Positions 1 through 6,934 of a stretch of DNA of 8,031 bases are shown one piece after another. Under the pieces are notes generated by a model. That model was given only the letters and a program-made list of their open reading frames with translations. It ran no database searches and was not told the DNA's origin. How positions within the stretch are numbered: the stretch's first letter is position 1; each line of letters starts with the position of its first letter. The translations under genes were made by a program, and so were the position numbers. The stretch comes from Arenicellales bacterium (GTDB taxonomy: Bacteria; Pseudomonadota; Gammaproteobacteria; BMS3Bbin11). The stretch covers positions 1-8,031 of the forward strand of contig JARFQC010000039.1 of the NCBI GenBank assembly GCA_029287965.1, written 5' to 3'.

Positions 1-27
1 CGCCCGATTAGCCGCCGCTTTGAACTG

Positions 28-2529
28 TCAGTCACCCGAGTAGGCATTATCCAGTGCCCGCTCTCGCTCCTCGGCTTTTTCCTGCAGGCGTTTGAGGTAG
101 TCCCGATCCAGCAGTTCTCCGCATATCTCGCTGCCATCCTCGGGTATCTGTTCACCGAATATGCGTCGCATCGGGGCGTGCAGAGGGCTCAGTATGAACG
201 ACGCATAGGAGCCGATCAGGTCTAGAGGTCGAATTCGCAGGCTGAGGTCGTCAAAGTTTCCACGTACATGGATCGGCGTTTGCAGTCCGAACATCCTTGC
301 CGTCTTGGAACGGGGAAACAAGGACAACCGCACGGTCTCCTTGGGAAAATTGACATCGAGGTTGCCGTTGACCCACACCTTGGTTGAATCGAGGGCGAGG
401 AATTGCTCATTGAGTTGTCCATCTTCGGTGTTCAGCACAGCAACGACACAGTTGACTTTGGATTCTCTGTCGCTGAATGAAGGCAGGATGGCGAAGAAGA
501 GGTTGACGGCCCAGATATTCATCACGTCGGCGCCTATGTTTCTCGGCCACATGGCGAAGTCGATCTTGCCACTGGCGTGTTCCAGACTGTGCGAGAAGTC
601 ACTGCCGGAAAGCTCGAGGTCGACACGAGCAGTGATCAGGCCATCCGCACTGGTGTCAGGATTGATGCGCCGGGTCAGGATGCCATAGTCAAGCTTCTCT
701 ACATCCAGCCTGAAATAGCCCTCGATGCCGTCGTCTATCAACTGGATCCCCATGGATCCTTCAAGATCTCCTCCGGGGACATTGAGCTTGAGCTGCTTGA
801 TGTCCATCACGTCTTCCCGCAGCGCCATCACCAGTTGGCCGTTTCCCAGGCGGTCTTTGCCGGAATATACCTGACGGGCATCCAGCGTTATGTCTGCATC
901 GAGGTTATCGACATCGTGCGGCTGCTCGAGGCTGGTGTTTGCCTGTATCATTACTTCGCGCACGCGTTCGCGTGTTGTGGTCTGTGGTTGCTCTGTCTCC
1001 GTCACCGCTTCCTGGTCAGGTATCACTGAATAATCTTCGAGGTCGAAATCGTCGATCTGGAAGTTTTTGCTGACCAGGTTCATGGTCCACAACGGGCGCG
1101 GGTGAGTAATGTCGATCTTGATGACTCCGCCCAGGTCACTGTCTCCGATGCGCGCATCCAATTCAGTGATGTGGAAGCCCTTAGGCGTCATGTCCATGTG
1201 GCCGGACAGTGAATAGGGGCCGAGTGGCGGCAGGTCGCTGGCGAGGAGCTGGTTCCATTGATTCAATTGTGTGCCGCTCACTGCCATGTTTACCGAGAAT
1301 GTTTTCGTGCTCACCGGCAGCTTGACATCGCCGTTTAGCTTCAGGTCAGCGTTGGCGAGCTTGGCATCCACTGCTAGTGTGACGTTTTCAACGCCGGTAA
1401 AAAACGCCCCCAGCGGATTAGAACGAAACACGAGGTCCAGCGGTTCAGCACCGACCTTGCCAGCAAAAAGGATTTTCAAATCCTGCGATTCAACAGCCTC
1501 TACCGCGGCATGCTCAAAACTGATTGTCTGAGTGCGGTCATCGACATGACTTTTCAGCAGCCATCTGCCATCGTGAAGGTCGACCCGGAAGGTCGACTGG
1601 TGGACGATATCGTACAGGCTGCTGCCACGCAGGGATGCGGAAATTCGCATCTGACCGGCGGCCAGATCCAGGCCTTTGGTGATGCGCAGCCACTCGAGCA
1701 GCCTGCCGATATCAATCTCGCTGGTTTCCAGCTCGACGTCGCCTGTGATGGCGCCGCTGCTTGTATCAATATTGGCCACCAGGCTGACAGGGTTCTGCCC
1801 CACCTGACCGGTCGATTCAAAATGCCATGGCTGGTTATTGGCCAGGTTGCGCAACAGGTTGGACGTGGCGGTAAAGGTATAGTCAATGCCCTCCGTATCG
1901 CCGGTCAGGCTGGCCACCAGACGTGAGTGATCCTCGGTGTTCACTTGCAGGCGCTCGATGCGGTCGCTGAATCCATTGTCCAGCTTGGCATCATGGTAAT
2001 TGATCGTGACATCCGTCAGACTGAATTCATCGATCGTGAAGTTGTCGCCCGGCGAGCTATCCGAAACTGCTTGGTCGTCAGGCCGGGATGCCGGTTCCGG
2101 GTCGACATCTTCGCGGGCCTGCCGCCCCCAGTTCTTGTCCCCGTTTTTATCCTGCTCGAGATTGAGCGTGATACGTTCAGCGGCTATCTCGAGTAACTCT
2201 ACGCGCCCGGCAATAAGCGGCATCAGGGCCACCTGTGCCCGGGCTTCGCCGATACTGAGCATGTCGGGTGTCGACCAGCCTGGATGGTTGGGAACGCGCA
2301 GGCCGTCTACCACCAGGGTCGGGAAGAACGATATCGCCAGCCGAACCTCGCCGTCGATGTGCACCTCGCGGCCCAGGGTGTCGCTGGCGCTATTGACGAA
2401 TGCCTGGCGTACGCGTTCCATCGGTACGCTGACGTCAACGTACTTGAGGATGCCCACAATAGCCGTTATCAGGGCGACCGGTATCACCAGTGTGCGAAAT
2501 ACGATGCCCAGCAGCTTTCGTATCGTCAT
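28..2529 (-). CDS. AsmA family membrane-anchored envelope protein
   Basis: An 833-residue protein of the AsmA type, a family of inner-membrane-anchored periplasmic proteins. Larger relatives (YhdP, TamB, YdbH) are implicated in moving phospholipid to the outer membrane, and AsmA itself was first linked to outer-membrane protein assembly. Residues about 6-28 form one hydrophobic anchor. Residues about 32-136 resemble the AsmA N-terminal domain (the VHIDGEV, LRVPNHPGW and NLEQDKNGDKNWGR segments). An acidic, Pro- and Ser-rich linker covers about 139-162. A long beta-rich middle follows, then an AsmA-like C-terminal region at about 640-770 (SGSDFSHSLEHASGK onward). The last 25 or so residues are charged and probably helical. 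I chose the ATG at 2529. A TTG two codons upstream (2533-2535) is also in frame, and neither has a clear Shine-Dalgarno sequence. It is divergent from cti. The family call is firm, but the substrate and the member within the family are not known. Confidence 0.86.
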   Translation of the reverse strand: MTIRKLLGIVFRTLVIPVALITAIVGILKYVDVSVPMERVRQAFVNSASDTLGREVHIDGEVRLAISFFPTLVVDGLRVPNHPGWSTPDMLSIGEARAQVALMPLIAGRVELLEIAAERITLNLEQDKNGDKNWGRQAREDVDPEPASRPDDQAVSDSSPGDNFTIDEFSLTDVTINYHDAKLDNGFSDRIERLQVNTEDHSRLVASLTGDTEGIDYTFTATSNLLRNLANNQPWHFESTGQVGQNPVSLVANIDTSSGAITGDVELETSEIDIGRLLEWLRITKGLDLAAGQMRISASLRGSSLYDIVHQSTFRVDLHDGRWLLKSHVDDRTQTISFEHAAVEAVESQDLKILFAGKVGAEPLDLVFRSNPLGAFFTGVENVTLAVDAKLANADLKLNGDVKLPVSTKTFSVNMAVSGTQLNQWNQLLASDLPPLGPYSLSGHMDMTPKGFHITELDARIGDSDLGGVIKIDITHPRPLWTMNLVSKNFQIDDFDLEDYSVIPDQEAVTETEQPQTTTRERVREVMIQANTSLEQPHDVDNLDADITLDARQVYSGKDRLGNGQLVMALREDVMDIKQLKLNVPGGDLEGSMGIQLIDDGIEGYFRLDVEKLDYGILTRRINPDTSADGLITARVDLELSGSDFSHSLEHASGKIDFAMWPRNIGADVMNIWAVNLFFAILPSFSDRESKVNCVVAVLNTEDGQLNEQFLALDSTKVWVNGNLDVNFPKETVRLSLFPRSKTARMFGLQTPIHVRGNFDDLSLRIRPLDLIGSYASFILSPLHAPMRRIFGEQIPEDGSEICGELLDRDYLKRLQEKAEERERALDNAYSGD

Positions 2530-2610
2530 GAGCAATTCATCATCGGTATGTATTGTTATTATGTAGAAACAGTTGGCAGGTTTGTTAGAATCGCTGCACT
2601 ATCTTGCACG

Positions 2611-2616
2611 ATTATA
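2611..2616 (-). promoter_or_regulatory. Candidate -10 box of the AsmA gene promoter
   Basis: Read on the minus strand, this is a perfect TATAAT, about 80 bases upstream of the AsmA-family ATG. About 17 bases further upstream lies CTGAGG, which keeps only the TGA core of the -35 consensus (3 of 6 matches), so the -35 is weak. It lies in the 126-base region between the divergent AsmA and cti genes. No convincing plus-strand promoter hexamer pair for cti was found there. The call rests on one consensus hexamer in the right place. Confidence 0.35.
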
Positions 2617-2640
2617 CACGGCTGCATCATACGCCTCAGC

Positions 2641-2646
2641 GAAGGA
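2641..2646 (+). promoter_or_regulatory. Ribosome binding site that fixes the cti start
   Basis: GAAGGA lies 9 bases before the ATG at 2656, a good Shine-Dalgarno match with normal spacing. It decides the start. The reading frame stays open upstream to 2284, but that stretch runs antisense to the 5' end of the AsmA gene, and the residues from 2656 onward form a classic export signal. Confidence 0.7.
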
Positions 2647-2655
2647 CGCCTCACC

Positions 2656-5076
2656 ATGTCGAGTAAACGAGAAACAAGGAACTGGCCGTACAGGGCCGCT
2701 GCATTATTTCTGGCCACGCTGCTGACCGTTACAGCCTGTTCGAGTAAGAAAGAGAGCATCACCGACCAGCAGGCCACGGTGGACTTGAGCCTGCTGCAGA
2801 CCCTGCCCGACGAGCCGATTTCCTATAATGACGAGGTCAAGCCTGTACTCGAACGGCGCTGTGTCGTCTGTCATGGCTGCTACGATGCACCCTGCCAGCT
2901 CAAGCTGTCCTCTCCCGAGGGCATCCAGCGCGGTGCCAGCAAAGAGCTGGTCTACAACGGGGCGCGTTTCAGCACCATGACGCCAACCCGGCTGGGTATT
3001 GACGAGAAGACCACACAAGGGTGGCGCGACCGGGGGTTCCACAGTGTCCTGAATGAAGGCACGGCCACGGCGAAGCACAACCTCGACCAGTCGGTCATGT
3101 ACAAAATGCTGCGTCTTAAGCAGATGAACCCGCAGGCGCGGGTCGGCATGCTGCATGACAGTTTTGACCTTTCGCTGGGACGCAAGCAGACCTGTCCGAC
3201 TATTGACGAGTTTGACAAGTATGCAGACAAGTTCCCCGACCAGGGCATGCCGTTCGCGATGCCCAACCTGGCTGACGAGGAGTATCGTGTGCTGGTTCAA
3301 TGGCTGGCACAGGGCGCACCCGTTCCGGATGCCGTTCAGCCTTCAGCAGCGGCCGCGAAACAGATCAGTAAATGGGAATCCTTCCTCAATGGCGACGGTA
3401 ACAAGCAGCATTTGGTATCACGCTACATCTACGAACACCTGTTTATCGGCCACATGCATTTCAAAGGCACTGATGAACGCGAGTTCTATCGCCTGGTGCG
3501 TTCCACTACCCCTCCGGGCAAGCCGATAGACGAGATCCCGACTGTCCGTCCGTATGATGATCCGGGCGGTGAGTTCTACTACCGCCTGTTGCGCTTCCAG
3601 GGGGACATCGTCGCCAAGACGCACGTGGTCTATGAGCTGTCGGATGAGAAGATGAAGCGCATGCGTCAGCTATTCATCGAGCCGGACTACACGGTCGCCG
3701 AGCTGCCGTCATGGGAGCCGGACGTTGCAGCCAATCCCTTCAAGGCCTTCAAAGACATACCGCCGCGATCTCGCTACGAGTTTCTGCTCGACGATGCGCG
3801 CTATTTCATCGAGGGCTTCATCAAGGGGCCGGTCTGCCGCGGCATGATTGCGCTGAATGTAATCGAAGATCAGTTCTGGGTGACATTCCTGAATCCGGAG
3901 CTCGACCAGATGCTGGACCAGCCTGAATTTCTCGACCAGATGTCCGACTACCTTGCTATTCCTTCTGCACAGGGCGGTAACATCCGTCTGCTCAGCGCGT
4001 GGAAGAAGTATCGCAAACTGGTCCGTAAATACAATGAAGCGAGGTTTGAATATTTTTCAAGCATGAATCAGTACTCGCTGGAAGACTCGATGCAGTTCCT
4101 CTGGGACGGTAATGGCACGAACCCCAATGCGGCACTGACAGTGTTCAGGCACTTCGACTCGGCATCGGTTAACTATGGGTTCTCCGGCGCGCACCCGGAG
4201 ACCTCGTGGGTAATCGACTACCCGCTGTTCGAACGCATCCACTACCTGCTGGTGGCCGGTTTCAACGTGTTCGGCAATCTCAAGCATCAGCTAAATACAC
4301 GCCTGTACATGGATTTCCTGCGCATGGAAGGCGAGGACATGTACCTGGCCTTTATACCCACCACGCACCGCAAGGCGATCCGCGACAGCTGGTATGCAGG
4401 CATGCGCGCGGGTATGGACTCGGACATAGCAGACACCGATATGTGGATGACTATGGATGTCGTGACAGGGTACAAGACCGACGATCCGCAGCGTGAACTC
4501 TACGAGCAGATGGAGCGCCGGTTTGCCAGCGTCCTCGAACGCGATGACGTCATCAATCGCTGTGAGCAGCCACCGTGTCATGCCAGGAATGCCGATGCCG
4601 ACAAGCGCAAGGCAGATGCCGCGATGCGCCAGATTGCCAGCATGCACGGGTTCGTCCTGGCGGCCTTCCCGGATGTTGCGTTCATTCGTGTACGACGTGA
4701 CGATAAACCGGAAAATGACCTGGCCTATACCGTGATTCGTAACAAGGCGTACAAGAATGTCACCTCGATGTTCCAGGACGAGGAAGACAGTGAAGTACGC
4801 GACTTCAGCAAGGACACCCTGACCGTGGTCGACTGGCTGGAAGGTTCGTTTCCGAATTTCTTCTTTACCGTCGATATCGATGACGTGGATATGTTTACCG
4901 AGCGCTACGCGGCACTGCAGAATCGCGAAGATTACGAGAAGTTCGTCAGCATCTATGGCACTCGTCGAACAAACTCGCATTTCTGGAGTACGGCTGACTG
5001 GTTCCAGGATGAATACCTGCGGGAAAAACCGATCCATGCGGGTCTTTTCGATCTGAACCGGTACCAGAACAGATAA
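2656..5076 (+). CDS. cti: Fatty acid cis/trans isomerase (Cti), predicted heme c lipoprotein
   Basis: An 806-residue member of the Cti family, close to the usual length of about 770. Cti converts cis double bonds of unsaturated acyl chains in membrane phospholipids to trans without shifting their position. This stiffens the membrane under solvent, heat or osmotic stress, and the enzyme works on the periplasmic side. Residues 1-28 form a signal: a basic start, a hydrophobic core at about 13-24, then VTAC with Cys28 fitting a lipobox and Ser29 at +2. A cytochrome-c-like domain spans about 55-222, with the heme-binding CVVCH motif (Cys69, Cys72, His73) followed by Cys75 and Cys80. The GMPFAMP segment (Met198, Met202) offers possible axial ligands. 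The rest is the large family-specific region. It is divergent from the AsmA-family gene and ends 354 bases before csoS1D. The family call rests on the heme segment and overall resemblance; lipidation is my inference. Confidence 0.93.
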   Translation: MSSKRETRNWPYRAAALFLATLLTVTACSSKKESITDQQATVDLSLLQTLPDEPISYNDEVKPVLERRCVVCHGCYDAPCQLKLSSPEGIQRGASKELVYNGARFSTMTPTRLGIDEKTTQGWRDRGFHSVLNEGTATAKHNLDQSVMYKMLRLKQMNPQARVGMLHDSFDLSLGRKQTCPTIDEFDKYADKFPDQGMPFAMPNLADEEYRVLVQWLAQGAPVPDAVQPSAAAAKQISKWESFLNGDGNKQHLVSRYIYEHLFIGHMHFKGTDEREFYRLVRSTTPPGKPIDEIPTVRPYDDPGGEFYYRLLRFQGDIVAKTHVVYELSDEKMKRMRQLFIEPDYTVAELPSWEPDVAANPFKAFKDIPPRSRYEFLLDDARYFIEGFIKGPVCRGMIALNVIEDQFWVTFLNPELDQMLDQPEFLDQMSDYLAIPSAQGGNIRLLSAWKKYRKLVRKYNEARFEYFSSMNQYSLEDSMQFLWDGNGTNPNAALTVFRHFDSASVNYGFSGAHPETSWVIDYPLFERIHYLLVAGFNVFGNLKHQLNTRLYMDFLRMEGEDMYLAFIPTTHRKAIRDSWYAGMRAGMDSDIADTDMWMTMDVVTGYKTDDPQRELYEQMERRFASVLERDDVINRCEQPPCHARNADADKRKADAAMRQIASMHGFVLAAFPDVAFIRVRRDDKPENDLAYTVIRNKAYKNVTSMFQDEEDSEVRDFSKDTLTVVDWLEGSFPNFFFTVDIDDVDMFTERYAALQNREDYEKFVSIYGTRRTNSHFWSTADWFQDEYLREKPIHAGLFDLNRYQNR

Positions 5077-5087
5077 CTATGGTTGCA

Positions 5088-5114
5088 GTGGTGGGGCAGC
5101 AAGAGGCCCCGCAC
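5088..5114 (+). terminator. Weak hairpin just after cti
   Basis: GTGGGGC (5091-5097) can pair with GCCCCGC (5106-5112), giving six Watson-Crick pairs and one G-T pair around an 8-base loop. Two more pairs are possible past a bulged G. It begins 15 bases after the cti stop, where a terminator would be expected. No run of T follows, so it is not a standard intrinsic terminator. It could act with Rho or only protect the 3' end. Confidence 0.3.
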
Positions 5115-5223
5115 AACACCGGATTAGGTCTGGTTCGTGCCTTGTCTCTGTGTCGAGCGTTTTGCTGGAGTAGCCGAGCAACTCTAGTCGCAGATGCCGA
5201 GATTAGCCCTTAATAAATGTAAT

Positions 5224-5253
5224 TCTATATATAGATTATTATCTATTAATAAT
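5224..5253. promoter_or_regulatory. AT-rich dyads upstream of csoS1D, LysR-type box
   Basis: Two adjacent palindromes lie in the AT-rich core. The first is TCTATATATAGA (5224-5235). The second is ATTATTA, a 5-base spacer, then TAATAAT (5235-5253), an exact inverted repeat. The second also fits the LysR-family pattern T-N11-A and the CbbR form TNA-N7-TNA (TTA at 5236-5238, TTA at 5246-5248). CbbR is the usual LysR-type activator of Calvin cycle operons, so it is the natural candidate. Such patterns arise easily in DNA this AT-rich, so the assignment is tentative. Confidence 0.35.
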
Positions 5254-5354
5254 TAAAAAATTATTTACTTGTGTATAAGTGTCCGTTTACCTAAGATTTT
5301 TCGCCCCGGATACACCCAGAGAATGTAGTCGAATCATTCGCAGGGGATGAGACC

Positions 5355-5372
5355 CAGGAAGTAACATTCCTG
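5355..5372. repeat. Perfect inverted repeat in the csoS1D leader
   Basis: CAGGAA (5355-5360) and TTCCTG (5367-5372) are exact inverted copies separated by 6 bases, 58 bases before the csoS1D start. It could be a protein-binding dyad or a short hairpin in the leader transcript. No regulator can be named. Confidence 0.35.
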
Positions 5373-5430
5373 ATGATCAAATAGATTCGGTTTCTAATAG
5401 GCTGCAGCGGTACAAAAAACGCGGTAATTC

Positions 5431-6060
5431 ATGACTAGCGATCCCAAGGTAGAGCTCAGAACCTATGTCTACATAGATTCGCTGCAGCCGCAGCTGGCGG
5501 AACTGATGGCGTCAGTCTCGCAGGGGTTCCCGCCGGTACCCGGCGATTCGGTCCTGTGGGTCGAGGTCGCACCTGGCATGGCGGTGCATCGTGTCACCGA
5601 TATTGCACTCAAGGCCACCCAGGTCAAACTGACCCAGCAGGTGGTGGAGCGTGCCTTCGGTTCCATGGTAATCCATTCCCGTTCGCAGGCGGATGTACGC
5701 GAAGCAGGGCATATTTTACTGTCCAGCATGGGCTCACAGCTGGACGAACGGGATGACTGCAAAGTCGAATGGTCTGAAATTATTCGTGGCATGACTTCCG
5801 ATCACACCACGCTGATCAACCGTCAGCACCGTGGCGGCTCCATGATGATTCCGGGCGAGAGCATGTTCATCCTGGAGACCCAACCGGCGGGTTACATCAC
5901 CTACGCTGCCAACCAGGCCGAAAAGGCGGCATCAATCAAGCTCGTCGATTGCCGCGCGGTCGGTGCCTTTGGTCGTTTAACGCTTGCAGGCAAGGAAGCG
6001 GATATCGAAGAGGCTGCCGCAGCGGCGATAAGCGCAATAGAATATCCGCCGGGTACCTGA
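5431..6060 (+). CDS. csoS1D: Carboxysome shell protein CsoS1D (tandem BMC domains)
   Basis: A 209-residue protein with two bacterial-microcompartment domains, matching the alpha-carboxysome shell protein CsoS1D along its whole length. In the Prochlorococcus protein, trimers stack face to face and have a large pore seen open and closed, proposed to pass RuBP and 3-PGA. Domain 1 covers about 7-105 (ELRTYVYIDSLQPQL, PGMAVHRVTDIALKA, VVERAFGS). Domain 2 covers about 112-205 (SMFILETQPAGY, VGAFGRLTLAGKE, then an alanine-rich helix). Glu73 and Arg74 align with the pore-gating Glu120 and Arg121 of the Prochlorococcus protein, as I recall its numbering. It lacks the N-terminal extension of about 47 residues found there. 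The ATG at 5431 is the only plausible start, because an in-frame stop lies at 5398, but its Shine-Dalgarno is poor. A Nudix gene follows after 2 bases, and cbbL lies further down on the same strand. Confidence 0.93.
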   Translation: MTSDPKVELRTYVYIDSLQPQLAELMASVSQGFPPVPGDSVLWVEVAPGMAVHRVTDIALKATQVKLTQQVVERAFGSMVIHSRSQADVREAGHILLSSMGSQLDERDDCKVEWSEIIRGMTSDHTTLINRQHRGGSMMIPGESMFILETQPAGYITYAANQAEKAASIKLVDCRAVGAFGRLTLAGKEADIEEAAAAAISAIEYPPGT

Positions 6061-6062
6061 TC

Positions 6063-6638
6063 ATGCATCGACAAGAACTGCTCAGGCTGCTGCAGCACCA
6101 TTCGACGCGATTCATGGAAGAGGCCGGTTATGTCAATCGCGCCAGGCACTTCGTTTCCGGGCATACAGATTGTTTTTACCGTCACTTGTGGCCAATGCAC
6201 GTGACAGGATCGGCCTGGGTGGTCTGTCCAAATCGAGAACGCGTCTTGATGCTGCACCATCGCAAGCATGATCAGTGGTTTCAGCCCGGTGGTCATGCCG
6301 ATGGCGATGCCGACATATTGCGTGTTGCATTGCGTGAGACGTCGGAAGAGACAGGGCTGGATGCATCGCATATCAGGCTGCTGCACGAAGATGTATTTGA
6401 CGTGGATATTCATGCGATACTGGCGGTTGGCGATGAACCGCCGCACGAGCATATTGATATCCGGTTTCTCGTCGAGATCGATGATGAACTGGAAATACCC
6501 GGAAATGACGAGTCACACGATGTCATCTGGGTCGAACTGAACAATGTTTCCCGCTTCAATAACAACCGCTCCACCTACCGCATGGTTGAAAAAACGCGCT
6601 TGATGCGTAACCACTATGCCGGGTGGAGGGCTGCATGA
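6063..6638 (+). CDS. Nudix hydrolase linked to csoS1D
   Basis: A 191-residue Nudix-fold hydrolase. This family cleaves a nucleoside diphosphate linked to another group, using Mg2+ or Mn2+ bound by glutamates of the Nudix box. The box spans residues 77-99 (GGHADGD... RETSEETGL). Arg91, Glu92, Glu95, Glu96 and Gly98 are all present, so the metal-binding core is intact. The first consensus Glu is Ala83 and the position after the RE pair is Thr93 instead of a hydrophobic residue. As I recall, the GGHADGD opening recurs in a proteobacterial subgroup, so this is probably a subfamily trait and not decay. The substrate is not predictable. The ATG lies 2 bases after the csoS1D stop and has no strong ribosome site of its own, which suggests translational coupling. 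With cbbL downstream, a role in clearing damaged or inhibitory metabolites near the carboxysome is possible but unproven. Confidence 0.88.
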   Translation: MHRQELLRLLQHHSTRFMEEAGYVNRARHFVSGHTDCFYRHLWPMHVTGSAWVVCPNRERVLMLHHRKHDQWFQPGGHADGDADILRVALRETSEETGLDASHIRLLHEDVFDVDIHAILAVGDEPPHEHIDIRFLVEIDDELEIPGNDESHDVIWVELNNVSRFNNNRSTYRMVEKTRLMRNHYAGWRAA

Positions 6639-6801
6639 GGCCAGATGAAGCTGAATTGCGGGAAACGGACAAGATGGTAATCGTGGACCTGTAAATGACC
6701 TTCAGGAAATATATAGATGAAGTTCAGCAGGGGGCCCGAAAATACCTACCTGTGAGGTTGGAGATGAAGGTTATCTAATTGTTTTTATTAGATATTTAGT
6801 T

Positions 6802-6819
6802 CATAGATATTTATCTATG
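6802..6819. promoter_or_regulatory. 18-base perfect dyad upstream of cbbL
   Basis: CATAGATA, TT, TATCTATG: two exact 8-base inverted arms around a 2-base centre, 116 bases before the cbbL start. Position and symmetry suit a dimeric regulator. Overlapping it, TCA (6801-6803) and TTA (6811-6813) fit the CbbR form TNA-N7-TNA. The half-site CATAGA recurs at 6851-6856. CbbR is the obvious candidate by context, not by a proven match. Confidence 0.42.
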
Positions 6820-6829
6820 CATTAACGGC

Positions 6830-6852
6830 TAAATATTTATTAGAAGTGATCA
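6830..6852. promoter_or_regulatory. Three phased TNA triplets, candidate CbbR site for cbbL
   Basis: TAA (6830-6832), TTA (6840-6842) and TCA (6850-6852) are spaced exactly 10 bases apart, giving two overlapping TNA-N7-TNA boxes on one face of the helix, as described for CbbR operators. The first triplet opens a 10-base perfect palindrome, TAAATATTTA (6830-6839). The region is AT-rich, so chance matches are likely. It lies 82-105 bases before the cbbL ATG. Confidence 0.3.
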
Positions 6853-6922
6853 TAGACATCAGCCTATTCTTCGAACCCCATTTATTAAGTGATTTAACGT
6901 TTTACAAGCCAGTCAACGAAAC

Positions 6923-6928
6923 GGGAGA
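6923..6928 (+). promoter_or_regulatory. Ribosome binding site of cbbL
   Basis: GGGAGA lies 6 bases before the ATG at 6935. Its GGAG core is a strong Shine-Dalgarno, in contrast to the weak sites of csoS1D and the Nudix gene, and fits high RuBisCO expression. Confidence 0.7.
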
Positions 6929-6934
6929 CTAACC

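Larger units (their letters stand above)
5077..5430. other. 354-base intergenic region between cti and csoS1D
   Basis: I find no convincing gene here. From left to right it holds the weak hairpin after cti, a stretch of ordinary composition to about 5210, a very AT-rich core at 5211-5280 (8 G or C in 70 bases by my count), and a GC-richer 150-base stretch before csoS1D with a small perfect palindrome (CGAATCATTCG, 5330-5340) and an inverted repeat at 5355-5372. It most likely contains the cti 3' end and the promoter and leader of the csoS1D-Nudix pair. An open frame of 44 codons starting at 5079 has no good ribosome site and resembles nothing I know. Confidence 0.7.
6639..6934. other. 296-base region between the Nudix gene and cbbL
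   Basis: No recognisable gene. Its first part has two tiny chained open frames: 19 codons from 6635, whose ATG overlaps the Nudix stop, then 27 codons from 6695, starting directly after the first stop. The region turns AT-rich at 6771-6850 (16 G or C in 80 bases by my count), with palindromes and LysR-type boxes, and ends in a leader with a good ribosome site for cbbL. It most likely carries an independent cbbL promoter, though I could not pick out a convincing -35 and -10 pair. Confidence 0.65.

Noticed and set aside
1..27. Possible gene start downstream of the AsmA-family gene
   Set aside because: Only 27 bases are available; nothing can be supported.
1510..1926. 138-codon open frame on the plus strand inside the AsmA-family gene
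   Set aside because: It is antisense to a gene with clear family features and has no recognisable product.
2572..2592. Sigma-54 type promoter (TTGGCA element) for cti
   Set aside because: The expected TTGC element is missing at the required -12 spacing.
2284..2655. Upstream in-frame extension of cti giving a 930-residue protein
   Set aside because: It overlaps the 5' end of the AsmA-family gene antisense, puts the export signal internally, and lacks a ribosome site; the start at 2656 has GAAGGA and a proper signal.
4291..5037. 248-codon open frame antisense within cti
   Set aside because: It lies wholly inside a well-supported gene, and its product shows no recognisable domain; it is explained by codon bias of the sense strand.
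5079..5213. 44-codon open frame right after the cti stop
   Set aside because: It has no convincing ribosome site and no known similarity, contains the post-cti hairpin, and mixed composition fits noncoding DNA.
5274..5279. TATAAG as the -10 of a csoS1D promoter
   Set aside because: The hexamer at -35 spacing (AATTAA) does not resemble TTGACA, and in such AT-rich DNA a lone -10-like hexamer means little.
5900..6452. 183-codon antisense open frame across the csoS1D-Nudix junction
   Set aside because: Both sense genes are strongly supported by family motifs, and the antisense product shows none.
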